A DNA stretch of 64,000 nt, from positions 124,569 through 188,568 of the forward strand of contig MNCI01004501.1 in assembly GCA_015680685.1 (NCBI GenBank), written 5' to 3'. Position numbers and translations under genes: made by a program. The notes under the pieces were generated by a model. It was not told where the DNA came from. It did no database searches and was given only the letters and a program-made list of their open reading frames with translations. Shown one piece after another: positions 10,980 through 23,379 of this stretch (positions are counted from its first letter, which is position 1; the number at the start of each line of letters is the position of its first letter). The DNA comes from Gnetum montanum (taxonomy: Eukaryota; Streptophyta; Gnetopsida; Gnetales; Gnetaceae).

Positions 10980-12530
10980 GGGAAGATGTTAAAGAAAGAA
11001 AGTGTAGAGGAATATAATAGGAACTCCTCCATTTGCAAAAGGATGGTATGTTTCTATGATTTAGAGAAGAAAGCATCATTGGATGAAGTAATGCAAAGGA
11101 AAATTTTACTAATTTAGAAATCTATTACTAAAATATCAGCTAATGTAGGTAAAATATGGGACTCCTTAGATGAAAAGTTTCAAAGTGATCTCAAGATAGT
11201 GAAGAAGAAGATGAAATATAATAGTAAAGATAGAAGAAGAGGAAAAGATGTAGGTAGGAATCACTATCAATAGAAAGATGATCAAGCTTCATGTTTAGAA
11301 AAAAATGATGAAAAATGTAAAATTTGCCAATATGAACATCCCAAAGGATGTTGTTCTATAGTGTCACATCTATAAGAATCTAGGGTATATGCATTAAACT
11401 TGAAATTGTCAAGAAAGAAACCATGTAAGAGATTGTCTTATCCATAAGGCAATTATAGGTAGTAGTTTCACCCAATATAGAATTATTTGAGTGGAGCACC
11501 ACCTCAACCTTAGGAGTAGTATTAGTAATGGAAAAATCCATAGTCATGAGGGATGCTACCATTATCCTTACTAACAACCAAACACATATGAATATTATGT
11601 CCACTCGCCTATATCTCCTTATGTCTTTGCAAACCACATTTCTTTCTCTCATCACTGCTACCCTTCGAAATCAAACTTCCACTTCACAAATTAAGTCTCC
11701 TTTCACTTATCCTCCTCCATATGCATCATCTCATCCTACACCTTCTAATGCCACTCCCTTACCACCTACACCACCTATGCAAGGGGAAATTCCATCATAG
11801 CCACAACAATGAAATGCCATGAGGGTATTATACTTATAGTTGAATGATCATCCGAGTGGTTATGAGCATAAGCCTCAAAAGAGGGCTTTCTTGAAGCCAA
11901 ACAGTCCACAAAACCCTCAAAAAAATATGTGGCTACTAACCTACATTAGATGCTTCTAGAAATACTCTTGAGCCTCTTTCAGACCAAATGTCCTCCAATG
12001 TTCATACCATCATGTTGACCCACATGATCACAAATTAGATCAAGGTAGGCCATCTTTCTAGGAAATGATTTGATCCTAGCAATCTTCTAATCTATTTATT
12101 AATTGTAGGAAATAATCCATGCAAGGCTCTACTAGAATTAGGTTCTATGATGAACTTAATATCTCAATAGATGTATAAGACCTAGAACCTATCTCAACTT
12201 AAGAAATGCAACATTAGGTTAGAGCTTGTAGATTAGGTAATCATTGTTCCTCTGGAATTAGTGAAGGATATTATAACTACTATTTGTGGTTAGTCATACC
12301 TAGCATATTTACTAGTGATCAACATGGAAAATTGAAAGGGGGAATTCTCTATTATCATGGAAAGGGCTTGGCTCAACACCATTGATGACAAGATTAGGAT
12401 CAAAGACCTTTCCTTAGAATATCCAAGAAAAATGATTTCAAGAAGCTTGAGAAGAAGTACCATGAACCACATACTATGACATAGGATGCCATTGCATGTA
12501 AAGAATATGGACCATGAAGGCCACATCCAT
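10980..12530 (+). pseudogene. Debris of a different Ty3/gypsy gag and protease
   Basis: A plus-strand frame from 10982 gives about 40 residues beginning KMLKKESVEEYNRN before a stop, then a lysine-rich stretch and CKICQYEHPKGCC near 11320-11345, a possible degraded zinc knuckle. A Pro/Ser/Thr-rich open stretch (11528-11800) follows. From about 12110, LLELGSMMNLIS stands where a protease catalytic loop is expected (Asp replaced by Glu), with PLELVKDI downstream and SIIMERAWLNTI (about 12347-12382) in the place of the usual IILGRPWL block. Many stops. It is not close to A, C or Y, and its LTRs were not found. Confidence 0.5.
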
Positions 12531-12804
12531 TACAGCATGTAGTAAGTATTCCAAAACATCAAATAGTCAAAAGTTCCTATATGTAGTAGCCACAAAATAA
12601 GAAGGTACCTAGTGGTTGACAACACATAATGACTTTGAATCCACAATATGTATAGAACTAATGGAGCTTCTCAAAAGTTCCTATATAGATAATATGGATG
12701 GAATGAAGCAAATTCATTAACAACTCACCTACAAAAAATGCAAAAATTGATTAGGGTGAGTTAGAAATCCTTGATGATTTTAAGTAGGAGTCCATTGAAC
12801 TTAA
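12531..12804. other. Unassigned AT-rich sequence
   Basis: No coding signal or repeat recognised. It separates the gag/protease debris from the short solo LTR. Confidence 0.3.
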
Positions 12805-13310
12805 TGTAAAATCCTATTCCTAGATGTCATGGCAAATGTCAAATATATGTTATATTAGATACTATTCATAAAGAAAATAATAGAGAAAATGCAAAAGAAA
12901 AATAAAAGAAATACTTTATTAATGTGGAATAATGTATCTAGGTCATGCTCTAAGAGTTCCTTGGGGCTATCTTTCTTTAGCATCTATCTCTTAGAGGCTA
13001 TCTAGCATTGCCACCATGGTTAAGCCTATCACCTAGCTAGAAGTAATGAGTAGTTCTCTTCCTATCCCACTTCACTTGGACTTGTTACATGCATGTACTA
13101 GCTCTGCAACTCCATGCTGATATGACCTCTAATTCCTAGTTCAAATCCCCAAAGGTCACCTCGAGAGACACATCTATCATTACAACATTCCCTTTTGGGT
13201 CCTAATCATAACTTGCTCTTTCAGGTCTTATTACACTAATATCAAAGTTAGTTATGAAGAGACACTATCTTTGTTATGTAGCAACACCTTTTGACAATGG
13301 AAACATTATA
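12805..13310 (+). mobile_element. Short solo LTR, copy 1
   Basis: About 506 bp that align along their length with 17998-18572, for example GGTCATGCTCTAAGAGTTCC, TTTAGCATCTATCTCTTAGA and AGAGACACATCTATCATTA. It begins TGTAAAATCC (TGTGACATCC in copy 2) and ends ACATTATA. No internal region or second LTR is adjacent. The five bases on either side (CTTAA and GTCTA) do not match, so the edges are approximate or the duplication has decayed. Confidence 0.65.
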
Positions 13311-15480
13311 GTCTATCCTCTTTAGGTTTTGTTCATTTTCAAAAGAGTCCACATTCACCATCTTTTTCTAGCTCAAATGCTTCTTTTATGCTCCTATGCT
13401 TCATTAATTTTTTTTTCTTTAGACTTGAAGTTTTATATCTTGAAGTTCTCTTACTTATTCTACAAGAAAAATATACATGAAAAGAAAATATGGGAATTTG
13501 AAACAATTAAATTTTATTTTATTAAATCTTACATCATTTTTTAAGATAATTACAAGAGGTGAATCCAAGATCTACCAACCTTCAATAATTAGTCCTAACT
13601 AGGGTCACATAAAGTACAACTCATATCTAGTTTTCCAAGTGAAGGTAGGGCAAATCCTTATTCTCAACTTGCAGTACCATAGATATTTTTCTTATCTAAT
13701 TAACATATAAATTCAACAATAAAGAAAATTGAAATGTTAAAAATAAAATTAAGGCTAAGAGTCTCCTTGATCTTGATCAACCTCAGGAATTAATGGAAGT
13801 AGTTGTAGTTCTACCATAAGAGATATATGATCAGATGGTCTTGTTCAAGATTAAATAGCTTAATCTTACTTCTTCTCAACTTCTTCTTTAGAAATTAACT
13901 CTAGTAACTTGGTAACTTGGAAGAATTGGACATCATACCAAATATAATCTTGGGTCTGAATGAAGAATGATGTTAATCCATCTTTATTAATTTTGTCAAA
14001 CTAATTATTGAACTATGGTTCTTGATGAATACCCTTCATGAACATCATTTGTTCCTAAATTTTGGGATTTGGTTTATTTATTGAAGAATTGAAGTAGTAT
14101 ATGCACCGGCCAATGGAATTTTATGTTGAATTGATGAATTTCTTTACACATCCATATTTTAAGAATTGGTAAATACTACTTCCAACTTTCACATTAAAGT
14201 CTTCACAAAGGATAAAAGACATTGGATTGATATTGGTATGGCTTAGGAATAACTTATTATTTGAACTTCCCTCTATTTGCTTAATCAACTATGCCCCTAA
14301 TACATCTAACATCTGGATATAGCTATAGAATAATTTAGTGCTAGAAGGAAAAACATTTCAATACAAAATAGTTTACCTCACAAATCCACAATCCTTGAAA
14401 AGAACCTACAAGTTTCTTAAATGCTCTTCTTAATTGATTGAGGATTTGAAAGGTATATTACCTGATGCTATGAAAATAAGTGAAAGTGTATGAAAAGGTA
14501 TTTTAAATGTTAAATCCAAAAATAGAGATGTGCATGAAATGATATGAAAAAATAAAGAAATTGTAACATTGTATTGAATGTTATGAAAGAAAAGTTCAAA
14601 AACACAAATCATGAGCTATGAAAGCCCAAGAATATAAAAATATCGCTAAAATTTAATGCAAATGATAGGGTGTATTTTGCCACTAGATCTGCACTTAATC
14701 TACTACTAAACTTCACTTACCTTTGATTCTCTCTACTCTAGATGTTCTATGTTGAATAAAAATGATTGTGGACTCTTGGAAACTTGCACTACTCCAAAAG
14801 TCTCAAGTTCAACTACATGTAAAATGATCTAAAAGACCTTCAAAAGATGCAAAATTTGGCTTAAATAAGTTATGAACATCTTGATTTCTTATTGGTTAAT
14901 TTTGCTATGATTGCTAACAAAATTCTAATAAATTCTATTACTATTATGAATACTTTTCTACAATGTGTAAGTAGTTTTGATTGTTTTCCTATCCTCACAT
15001 GTTGCATTCACATGCTACCCAACATGTGGAATTGGGATGCCTAGTATGTGAAATCAAAGTCCAAATCTCACACACTATCTTCACATGTTGCAAGCTAAAA
15101 TGTGTAGTGTGTAAGATGAAATTTTTAATTTTTATAGCTTGTGAAGAATTTTTATCCTCCACAAGCTAGAATACATGGAATTTGTATCTTGTGGAGCATT
15201 TTTTTTAATTTTTACAAGCCAGGATACAAGGCATTTATAGCTTGTGGAGCATGTTTAGCCTCCACAAGATGGAATACATGAGATCTACAGTGTGTGGACT
15301 ACAAATCTTAATTTTTTACATTGGAAAACTACCTAAAATTCTATTAATACAAGGTCATAATGTGGGACTTTTGGAGAAAATAAGGCAATTACTTTTACCT
15401 TTATAATTTCACTAGGTTATAATAAGAATTTTGACTATGGGCTTTGACTCTACAAGATTAATTTTATTTGATATCTTTCA
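13311..15480 (-). repeat. 3' LTR of element B (outer edge not fixed)
   Basis: The inner edge is clear: read on the minus strand the LTR starts TGAAAGATATC at 15480, directly after a polypurine tract identical to that of A and Y. The outer edge lies somewhere between 13310 and about 13600; the matching 5' LTR is lost, so it cannot be aligned. U3 holds inverted repeats of CTTGTGGAG and CTCCACAAG (15135-15300) and CACATGTGG-like blocks. No coding sequence. Confidence 0.5.
15135..15300. repeat. U3 array of about 52-bp units with internal inverted repeats
   Basis: TAGCTTGTGRAG recurs at about 15135, 15185 (as TATCTTGTGGAG) and 15238. Each copy is followed by a complementary CTCCACAAG or a decayed form, then GATACAAGG/GAATACATGG. 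The arms could pair, giving a row of short hairpins or palindromic sites in the U3 of element B. Confidence 0.55.
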
Positions 15481-15553
15481 TTGGCCCCTCTTTGTTGATG
15501 TTTTGAGGATTAACCTACAAGACATCAACAAGGAACATGAAACACCATGAAAG
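15475..15553 (-). other. Polypurine tract hairpin of element B
   Basis: Plus-strand TTGGCCCCTCTTTGTTG (15481-15497) is the complement of the polypurine tract. TTGTTGATGTTTTG (15492-15505) pairs with CAAGACATCAACAA (15518-15531) over 14 bases with one G-T wobble, around a 12-base loop. An outer pair, CTTTCAT (15475-15481) and ATGAAAG (15547-15553), closes the structure. It is the strongest of the three examples of this fold. Confidence 0.7.
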
Positions 15554-16649
15554 GTTCATCACCAATGCTTCTTATTCATGCTTGATTCTATAGTTGTCGA
15601 ATCATGCCAAGAAGTACTCATGATGGTGAAATAGGATCACAACAAGACGTCAAGAGTTTTGGATGAGATAATGGCTATATTCACTATTAGAGAATGATCA
15701 CATGGGTTAAAAAATAATTCCAAAATTTAACATCATGGTTATTGTATGATAGTGATATATTTGCCAATTGAAAATATTTTTATGCTTCATGCTTAAGCTA
15801 TTATCTACTCAATAATGTGTTAGAGGAATTAGCATCCCCTTATTGGGTTTCTTTGGCCACTCAACTCCTCCCTTTTATTTATTTGGAGCCATTAATTTTC
15901 TTAGCTTGAGGCTACATTTTCTTTTTGGCTATCTTGGCAATTTTCTTTCTCTCCTCTTTTTTTAAGGAGTGAAACCTTCATTGGGTCTTATCATGAAGGC
16001 TGAATTTTATTTTGTTTTCTCATTGATTAAGATGTATTACATTCAATGAAATTTATGGTAGAGTATATCAAACGATATGTCATGTTGCCATAGTACATGA
16101 ATGTCAAACATAGGTCTTCATTGTTATTAGGGTAAGAAGAGCTATAATTTAGCTATAGGATTATGGCTCAAGATGAGTAATGGAAGTGATGTGAGGCAAG
16201 CACTCTTGGAATAATGGGATAGGCTACCCAAATCTCATATGTCAAGGTCACATGGTAATGTACTACTCCAATGAGTTGCACCCTTAGGATGACTTTAGGC
16301 TTCATTTTGCAAGCACAACTTCAAGAGGATAAGAAAATAAGTCAAAGAATACATGTGATTATAAGATATTGCATAAGTCCACATGAAGTAACAAGCACAT
16401 ACAAGTCACTATTGGTTATAACTGGTAGAACACGAGAAATCTATGCTTTATTTTACAAATTTATACAAAGTCTGTAGTGCATTGAAATGTCAAAAAGAGA
16501 GAGATGAAAGGTCACACTAGCTCACTTATAGTAGGCTACAAAGATCATTAGTGTCAATCATTTGTCCATATATATAAACAAAGGCAAGCAAGGACTATAG
16601 GAATAGTGTTATAGATATAATAAGATTTGAGATAAGAATGGTTGACTAG
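15554..16649. other. 3' non-coding region of element B
   Basis: Lies between the polypurine tract and the integrase end. No domain seen in either strand. Y has a similar non-coding interval of about 1.5 kb in the same place. Confidence 0.45.
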
Positions 16650-17760
16650 GTTGGTCAATTCATTTCCATCCATATCTACCAATTTGAATGCTTCATTGTC
16701 ATAAGCTTTGGTGAGCAAGAAAGGTCCTTTTCAATTAGTTGAGAACTTTTCTACATGTTCACAAATGATCTTATGGACAAGGTCTCCTTCCTTGAATTTT
16801 CATCTATTTAGATCATGATGATTATGTTATTTCTACCTCTCTTGATATCATTTAATGTGAGCAAGCATTTGTATTCACTACTCCTCTATTGAATCATGGT
16901 TAATGGTATCTAGCTCCTTATTTTACTCATCATTGATAAGGTTAGATAGAGCTACCCTTAGTGATGAAACCTACAATTCAAGAGAAAAAATAGCTTCAGA
17001 TCCATAGACAAGGCTATATAGGGTGGCACTAGTTGTAGTTCTTAAGGTTGTTCTATAGCGCCAAAGAGCATGCATGAGTTACTCATGCCACTTGTGTCTA
17101 CTATTGTTTAGAATCTTTTTAAGTAGGTTTATGATGATTTTGTCACTTGATTCAGCTTTCTCATTGACTTTTAAATAATATGGTGATGAAAAAAAATATT
17201 TCATGCTTAATTGTTGGCAAAAGTTTTACATTTCTTAGCTACTAAACTATGGTCCATTGTATATGATTATAGCTAGGTGTATGTCAAAATAGGATACAAT
17301 ATTAGCTAATATGAATTTACAAAATTATTGGGATGTTTTCTTCCTCTGAGGAATAGATTCAACCCACATTGTAAAATATTCAGTTGTGATGATGATGAAG
17401 CTATGCCCTATGGAAGACTTGGATACTATAGTTCCAATAATGTTGATTTTTCATCATTGAAATAACCAAGTGATCTAAGTAGTGTGTAACCTAGTGGTGC
17501 ATGTATTACATTATTGTGACGTTGATAGGGATCACAAGTTTTAACCTTCTATAGGGAGTCACTTTCCATATAGGGCCAGTAGTATCCTAACCATCTAATC
17601 TTTGTGGCCATTGCTCTTGGTCCTATATGTCCTCCACATATTCCTCATGAACTTTCTCAAGGATTATGTGAGCTTTGATTTTGCCCAAGTACACTAATAA
17701 TATGCCATCATAGGACCTTCAACATAATGTGTTATTGGCCACAATGACATATTATTTTTA
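16650..17760 (-). pseudogene. Integrase of element B (decayed)
   Basis: Matches the integrase of Y at the nucleotide level over its length. Examples are the block around GCTTTGGTGAGCAAGAAAGG (Y: GCTTTAGTGACCAAGTAAGG), and the blocks for TNKAI, for the active-site loop and for the zinc finger at 17560-17700. The frame is broken throughout, so no continuous protein can be given. Position and order (integrase nearest the 3' LTR, RNase H next) agree with Y. Confidence 0.7.
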
Positions 17761-19075
17761 TCTTTTACATAGAACATCCTTTTGAGAAGTAGTTAGGTTA
17801 TGTGAAGATTCATCATGCATTAGGTAAAACTTGATATCAACATACCACACTTTTTGAGGAACATTGTCAATAGTACCTATAGAAGAACTTTTAGTGTTTT
17901 GCATTATGAGAAGAATATAGTTCTCCATCAAGAAAGATAACTTTCTACACACATTTATTGTCACACTTAGGGCTATGGTTGTAATCGCATCAACTAGTGT
18001 GACATCCCATCCTTGTATGACGTGAAAAAAATCAAATATACGATATATTAGACATTATGCATATGAATAAAATATACCAAATGCAAGATATATATGATAT
18101 TTAACATTATTTATAAAGGAACTAATAGGAAAAATGTAGAAAGAGAATAAACATAATGCTTTGTTAATATAGAATAGCATATCTGAATCATGCTCTAAGA
18201 GTGTTCCTTGGGATTTTCTTCCTTTAGCATCTATCTTTTAGAGGTAATCTAGCACTGGCACCATGGTTCAACCTATTGCTAGCTAGAAGGAATGGCTAGT
18301 CCACTTCTTGTTCCACTTCACCCAACTCTCATGACTTGCCTATACTAGCTTTGCCACTCCATGCTTGGCATGACCTCTAAGCCCAGGTATAAATGCCTTA
18401 GGTCAAATACCAAAAGATCACCTTAAGAGACACATCTATTATTATAATACATCCTTTCAGGTCTCAATTACAATTACCCTTTTGGGTATTTTTATGATAA
18501 CAATAATCACTTATTTTGAAGAGGCACCATCTTTGTTATTCAGTAGCATCATTTGAAAATGGAGATGTGATAGCTAGGGTATTCTCAGTTTAGGGTATGT
18601 ATTGGATATCAACATCTATAAACCATATTATGAGTTTTTTGGCCAAGTCATAGTAAGGTTGTAAATGTTTGGTTTCACATGTATAAGCCTCATTTACTTG
18701 GTTAACCATGAGTTGTGAAACATCTTTTATCATCAAAAACTTGATTCCTTATTTACAAGTACCATCATTCCTTTGATTAATCCTTCATATTTTGGTATGT
18801 TGTTGGTACATGAAAATTGAAAACAATGAGAAAAAGGTTGAATCATGCCATAGAGCAGTATTATGATGATGGTAGCACTACCTCCATGAGTAGTTGAAGC
18901 TTTTACAAAGTGCATGATGTCCTTGTAACCTTCAGGTACATTGTGAAAAATGTTAGCATTCTTATCAAGGAACTAAAGAGTAATGGTTGCATTGTCCTCA
19001 ACTAGGAAAATTATAAGTTATGTGGTTATAACTTGATCTTTTTTTGAGGCTTGAAAGATGTAATGCAAGTCAAAC
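17760..19075 (-). pseudogene. Second RNase H domain of element B, interrupted by a solo LTR
   Basis: A 60-residue minus-strand stretch (18733-18915) keeps the ASTTHGGSA and CTNNIPKYEGLIKG blocks of the extra, archaeal-type RNase H found in Tat-lineage elements (Y: STSRGGSAAA and CTNNIAEYEG). The domain continues past 18600 and is cut by the insertion at 17998-18572. Downstream parts match Y up to the integrase junction. Not functional. Confidence 0.65.
17998..18572 (+). mobile_element. Short solo LTR, copy 2, inserted in element B
   Basis: 575 bp starting TGTGACATCCC, a common plant LTR start, and ending GATGTGATA (CA decayed to TA). Flanks are ACTAG (17993-17997) and GCTAG (18573-18577), a 5-bp duplication with one transition. 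It splits the second RNase H domain of B: Y is continuous here. It is a relative of 12805-13310 in the same orientation. No coding sequence. Confidence 0.75.
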
Positions 19076-20660
19076 TTGGTTATTATGGCTTCCATTGGGC
19101 TATTCATCTACTCTTGTATATATTTGTTGTTATGGATCTTAGTACATTTTCTTTACATATGATGTTGACTTACCTCCTAAAGAGGTAGTATCTCTACTTC
19201 TTTAAGGAGAAGATTAGGTCTAGGTAATACTTCTCAACCTCTATGTATCGGGTCTCATATGCTATTAATGCATAGATTAAGTAGTAAATAGGCAATTCTT
19301 CTTGATCATTTTATTTTTAATAAAGTAGAGAGCCTATGGACATGTTAGAGATTGCAAGATAGATGTAAAATAGTTCATCCTTCTAAGGTGGATACATAGT
19401 GGATAGTTAGGCTAACTGTTTATTTATGTTATCAAAGGCTTCTTGGCAATGGTTAGTTCACTCATAGTGAACTCCCTTCTTAAGCAAGTGTTGCATGGAT
19501 TGTAGCTTATCCATATGCATCAAGATGAATCTATAGATAAACTATAATCTACCTTGTAATCCTCATAGCTCCTTATGGTTACATGGTAATATCAAGGTGG
19601 TTATGACTTTAACCTTATCAAGACTGACATGGATCCCCATTTCAAATACAACAAAATCAAGCATTTTGGTAATTTTGACATCAAAGACATACTTCTTAGG
19701 ATTAAGTATAAGTTAATATTTGAGACATTACTGAAGTAATAAATTGGGGTCATGTGCATGGCCACTGATTATCTTGGACTTGACTTCTATTTCATCTACA
19801 TAATCATCAAGTAACCTTAACATGTAGTTGCTAACTATGTAGATTATGGCTTGTTTATAGATTGCACCTACATTCTTCAGACCGAATGACATCATGGTAT
19901 AACAAAAAGTTTCCTAAGGGGTCATGAAGATTGTGTAGAGTTGATGCTCTGGGTTAATCCTAACTTGATCATATCCTAAGAACTCATCCATGAAGGATAC
20001 TAAGGCATGAGTAGCCATAGCATCAATGAGTTAATCAATGCTAGGCAATGGACAATTTTCCTTAATGATTACCTTATTAAGATCTCAGAGATCTATACAA
20101 ATATGATAACTCTGATTTTTGTTTGGAACTTCCACTATGTTAGACACCTAATCGGTATAAGCCACTACTCAATTGAAACTAGCTTGATAAAGTTTCATGA
20201 TCTCATCAAGAACTACCAAGGCTAAATTTGGTATGACTCTACATACTTTTTGTTTAATGGTCTTGAAACTAGGATTGAGTTTGATGTTATGTTGTACTAG
20301 TCATGGGTCAAGACCTAGCATATCCTCATATGACAAAGCAAAGGCTTTAATGTTACTCTGAAGGACCTTGGTGATTTCATGAGCAATTTCAGGTTCTAGC
20401 AAGGAACTTAATTTTAGCATTTTCTCCTCACCATTATGGGTCATAACCAAGATTTCAACTAAAGAGTTCCCTATGATGTCTCCTGCCTCTAAGTTAAGGG
20501 TTCTGACTACATATTCAAGCCATTCTAAGGACTTTTCTATTGAGGCTATATGATCACATAGGCTCCTAGGCTCAAAATCTAGGCATTCAAGATCAATTGG
20601 TCATTCAACATCATTATTGGATTCATTCAAGCTCATGGGTAGGTCAAATTATGGCCATGC
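19075..20660 (-). pseudogene. RNase H and reverse transcriptase of element B (decayed)
   Basis: Nucleotide alignment with Y 41878-43400 is continuous. It includes the counterpart of the MPFGLKNAG block near 19880, the region preceding the YVDD site (near 19790), and the N-terminal block with two TTCTGACTAC/GAGGC-type segments near 20510. Numerous stops and small indels break every frame. It would encode the polymerase and the RNase H that follows it in this family. Confidence 0.7.
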
Positions 20661-20929
20661 ATCCATAATTTGATCTTGCATGTGAAAAAAAGGCACATTA
20701 ACTAGTAGCTACATTGCATAACCACCAAACAATGTTAAAAGAATGCAAAATATCTACAATAATAAGTATAACATAGTCAAATAGGATCAAAATGAACCAA
20801 AACAAGGCAAATTTAGGCTTAAGTGATGTCACAACATGGTAGGTTAAGGTTATATAAGATATATTAGGCTACAACAAGGTCAAATAAAGCCCAAATTATG
20901 CTAAATAATACAAAGTAAGTGCCAAATGT
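20661..20929. other. Unassigned spacer in element B
   Basis: A few blocks before 20700 still match the start of the Y RT frame. The remainder is AT-rich with no domain. Confidence 0.3.
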
Positions 20930-21180
20930 AGGTCAAAACCATGTCAAATGATGTCAAGCAAGGTCAAATGATGATTTAAGGCTACTAAATGATATCAAAT
21001 GATTATCAAAATGATGTTAAATGATATAAAATGAAGCTAAGATGTTATAAAATGCATAAGAATAATGCTAAATGACATCAAATGTTGTTGAATGATAACA
21101 AATTATGGCCAAATGATGTCAAATGATACCAATATGATACCAAATGATGTCGAACAATACCAAACTATGAAAAAGAGTCG
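20930..21180. repeat. Degenerate short tandem array upstream of B RT
   Basis: Variants of CAAATGATGTCAAATGATAC recur about 15-20 times with spacing near 10-15 bp. It lies just outside the RT start, where Y has an array of about 35-bp units (43549-43712). The unit sequences are unrelated. Confidence 0.55.
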
Positions 21181-21449
21181 AATAAGACTAAAACATGGTC
21201 AAACATGATCAAAAGTGGTTGAAAAGAATAATATTTATTTTTTAGTTGATTTTAAAACAAGACTTATAAAAAAAAGGCTATGAATTATCAAGGTAAAATC
21301 TTGTAAAAAAATTCATAAATTGCTAAAATAGATAGAAGCCTTGTAAAAGGAAGGAAAAATATTATGTTAATTTCTTGAATAAATAAAAATTTAATAAAAA
21401 TAATTAAAACTAGAAAAAAGCTTAGTCAAAATAGTTGTAAACTACTTGG

Positions 21450-22990
21450 AGAAAGGCTTTTTGTTTGTTAAACACTTAAAATGGCTAAAGTATTAAATCC
21501 TCAACATGTGGGAACTAGTTTCTCCATGTGTGAGCAATCTGGACTACCATCATAGCATGTGGAATCTAAAATAGCTAGTATGTGAAGGATTCTTGTCAAG
21601 TTTGTAGTTGATTTGACCTAGTTTGATGACATCTAAGCTATGTAAGGTTGGTGTGAGGCTTGTTTAGGAATTTTTGGCTGAGCATGATCAAGTTTTGTCT
21701 TTTTAGCTTGGCAAAGCTCCAAACACTAACCCTACATGTTGTATATCATGTATGATAGTGTGTGGAGTAGTGTATGATAGCAAATATCTAGCATGTTACA
21801 TAGAGATTTTTCTAGGTTCCTAAGGTAATGCTAGAGGTGGAGGAGAAGATTTGTAGAATTTTTGATCACTCTGAGTAGTGTTTGAGGTATGGTAAGGCTC
21901 TAGAGCTCCCACACATTTTTTTACATGATTCACAACATGTTGAACATGTGCTTCTAGTGTGTGAATTTAAGAATCCTCTTCCTATAGCTTCCTAAGTTCA
22001 TTTTCTTCTTCTACCTTTTAGTTTAGATCTCCCAAGACACACCAAGGAACTAATGAGAAACTTTTGGCTTAGGTTTAACTAATGTAAAGCTCACATGTTG
22101 ACCCCACATGCTATGTAGTATGTGGAACTAATATCCTAGCATGTGAGATCTGTTAAAGTCATTTTCAAGGCATTTCAACTCACTTTTTGCCTATTTTAGG
22201 TTCCTAGGGTAGTGCCTAAACTGTGGAGAAGGGTTCTACCATTTTTAGGAAAATTTGAGTAAATTTTGATGCCCATGGAAATTCTTGATGCTTCCACACA
22301 TTTTCCCACATGGTGCATACCATGTGGGATTAAGAACCAACTTCTAGTAGCTTGTAAGAGTCACATTTAGCTGAATTTTCCATCTCTAGATCATGTGGAA
22401 TTCTCCAAGAAGATGATAAGCATTTTTCTAGGTGAACCCACACACTTCCCCACACACTAAAAAACATGTGGGACAGAGATCCCAAAATGTGGAACCTAAT
22501 CAAGTTAGTTTTGATGAGCTTTGATACTATTTCTTGGCTACATAGGATTTTTAGGATAGTATTTTGGGCAATGTAGTGATTTTGCAATCTCTTTGAGCTA
22601 TTTTGATGGAGTTAAGGTTTTTGGAGACTTTTGAAACTACTAGACATGCTATAAAACATGTGAGAGATGAGATCTCTATGTGTGACCATTTTCTATCTTA
22701 ATTTTATATGACCTTTTAAGGCTAGAATTTTTCTAATCTTCACCAAGTCTTTCGTGATCCACCAAGGTAGTGTATGCGAAAGTTCAACAATAAGTAGGTC
22801 TAGTAAAAGCTTTATACACTAGTCTACAAGCTACACAATTTGTGGGGTAGGGTTTCACAATATGTTACCTCTTTTAAAATTAAATCCTAGCATTTGAAAT
22901 TTCTTAGCATTTTTACCCAAGTCCTATGAGATCCACCCATGGCCAAACTACCCCAAACGTAGTGTACAAGAACTATTCTTTTGTATACAC
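21450..22990. repeat. Decayed long-unit tandem array with CACATGTGG palindromes
   Basis: Roughly 190-200-bp units can be followed through shared blocks. Examples: AGGTTCCTAAGGTAATGC near 21812 and AGGTTCCTAGGGTAGTGC near 22200; GATCCACCAAGGTAGTG near 22750 and GATCCACCCATGG followed by AACGTAGTG near 22930. Most units include the pair CCACACA...ACATGTGG or CACATG...CATGTGG (near 21500, 21915, 22095, 22305, 22460, 22650). It lies upstream of the first plus-strand exon of B, the counterpart of the antisense gene promoter in Y. Confidence 0.45.
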
Positions 22991-23285
22991 ATAGTCTAAA
23001 ATATTGTAAATATGTTTATTAGCATACAAGAATTTTACTAGTAGCACATAAGTATTGAAAAAGAACTCCCAACATTAGAGCTCAACATATCAACTCATTT
23101 CAATCTTTATTTCTCAAGGGCAAAGTATAAAAACAAGGTTCAATAGTTAAAACTCAAATACTCAACATTTATCAATAGCTTCTACATCTATCTACCCCTA
23201 AGCATAGCATAGTTATAGCAAAGGTAAAAATTTTGGCTTGTATTGGAAACATGCTAAGGTAGAATTGCTCAAGTTTCAACAACCA

Positions 23286-23379
23286 TGGCAACGAGGAAGG
23301 GATCATCAAGCAGGAATACAATATTAGATGATGCAAAAAAGACCATATGAATCATATCTAGGATTTTAGATCCTTTTGT
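23286..23379 (+). pseudogene. Possible first exon of the antisense gene in element B
   Basis: Begins ATGGCAACGAGGAAGGG and reads MATRKGSSSRNTILDDAKK, then a stop, then ILDPFVG before a GTGAAG donor-like site. In Y, exon 1 reads MGKGKEVEGQGRKGPDLTF and continues with acidic residues and LPRPK. Similarity is weak, but length, basic start, acidic middle and position before an FCP1-like exon agree. Tentative. Confidence 0.35.

Noticed and set aside
12800-13315. Target duplication around the first short solo LTR
   Set aside because: CTTAA and GTCTA do not match in any register tried.
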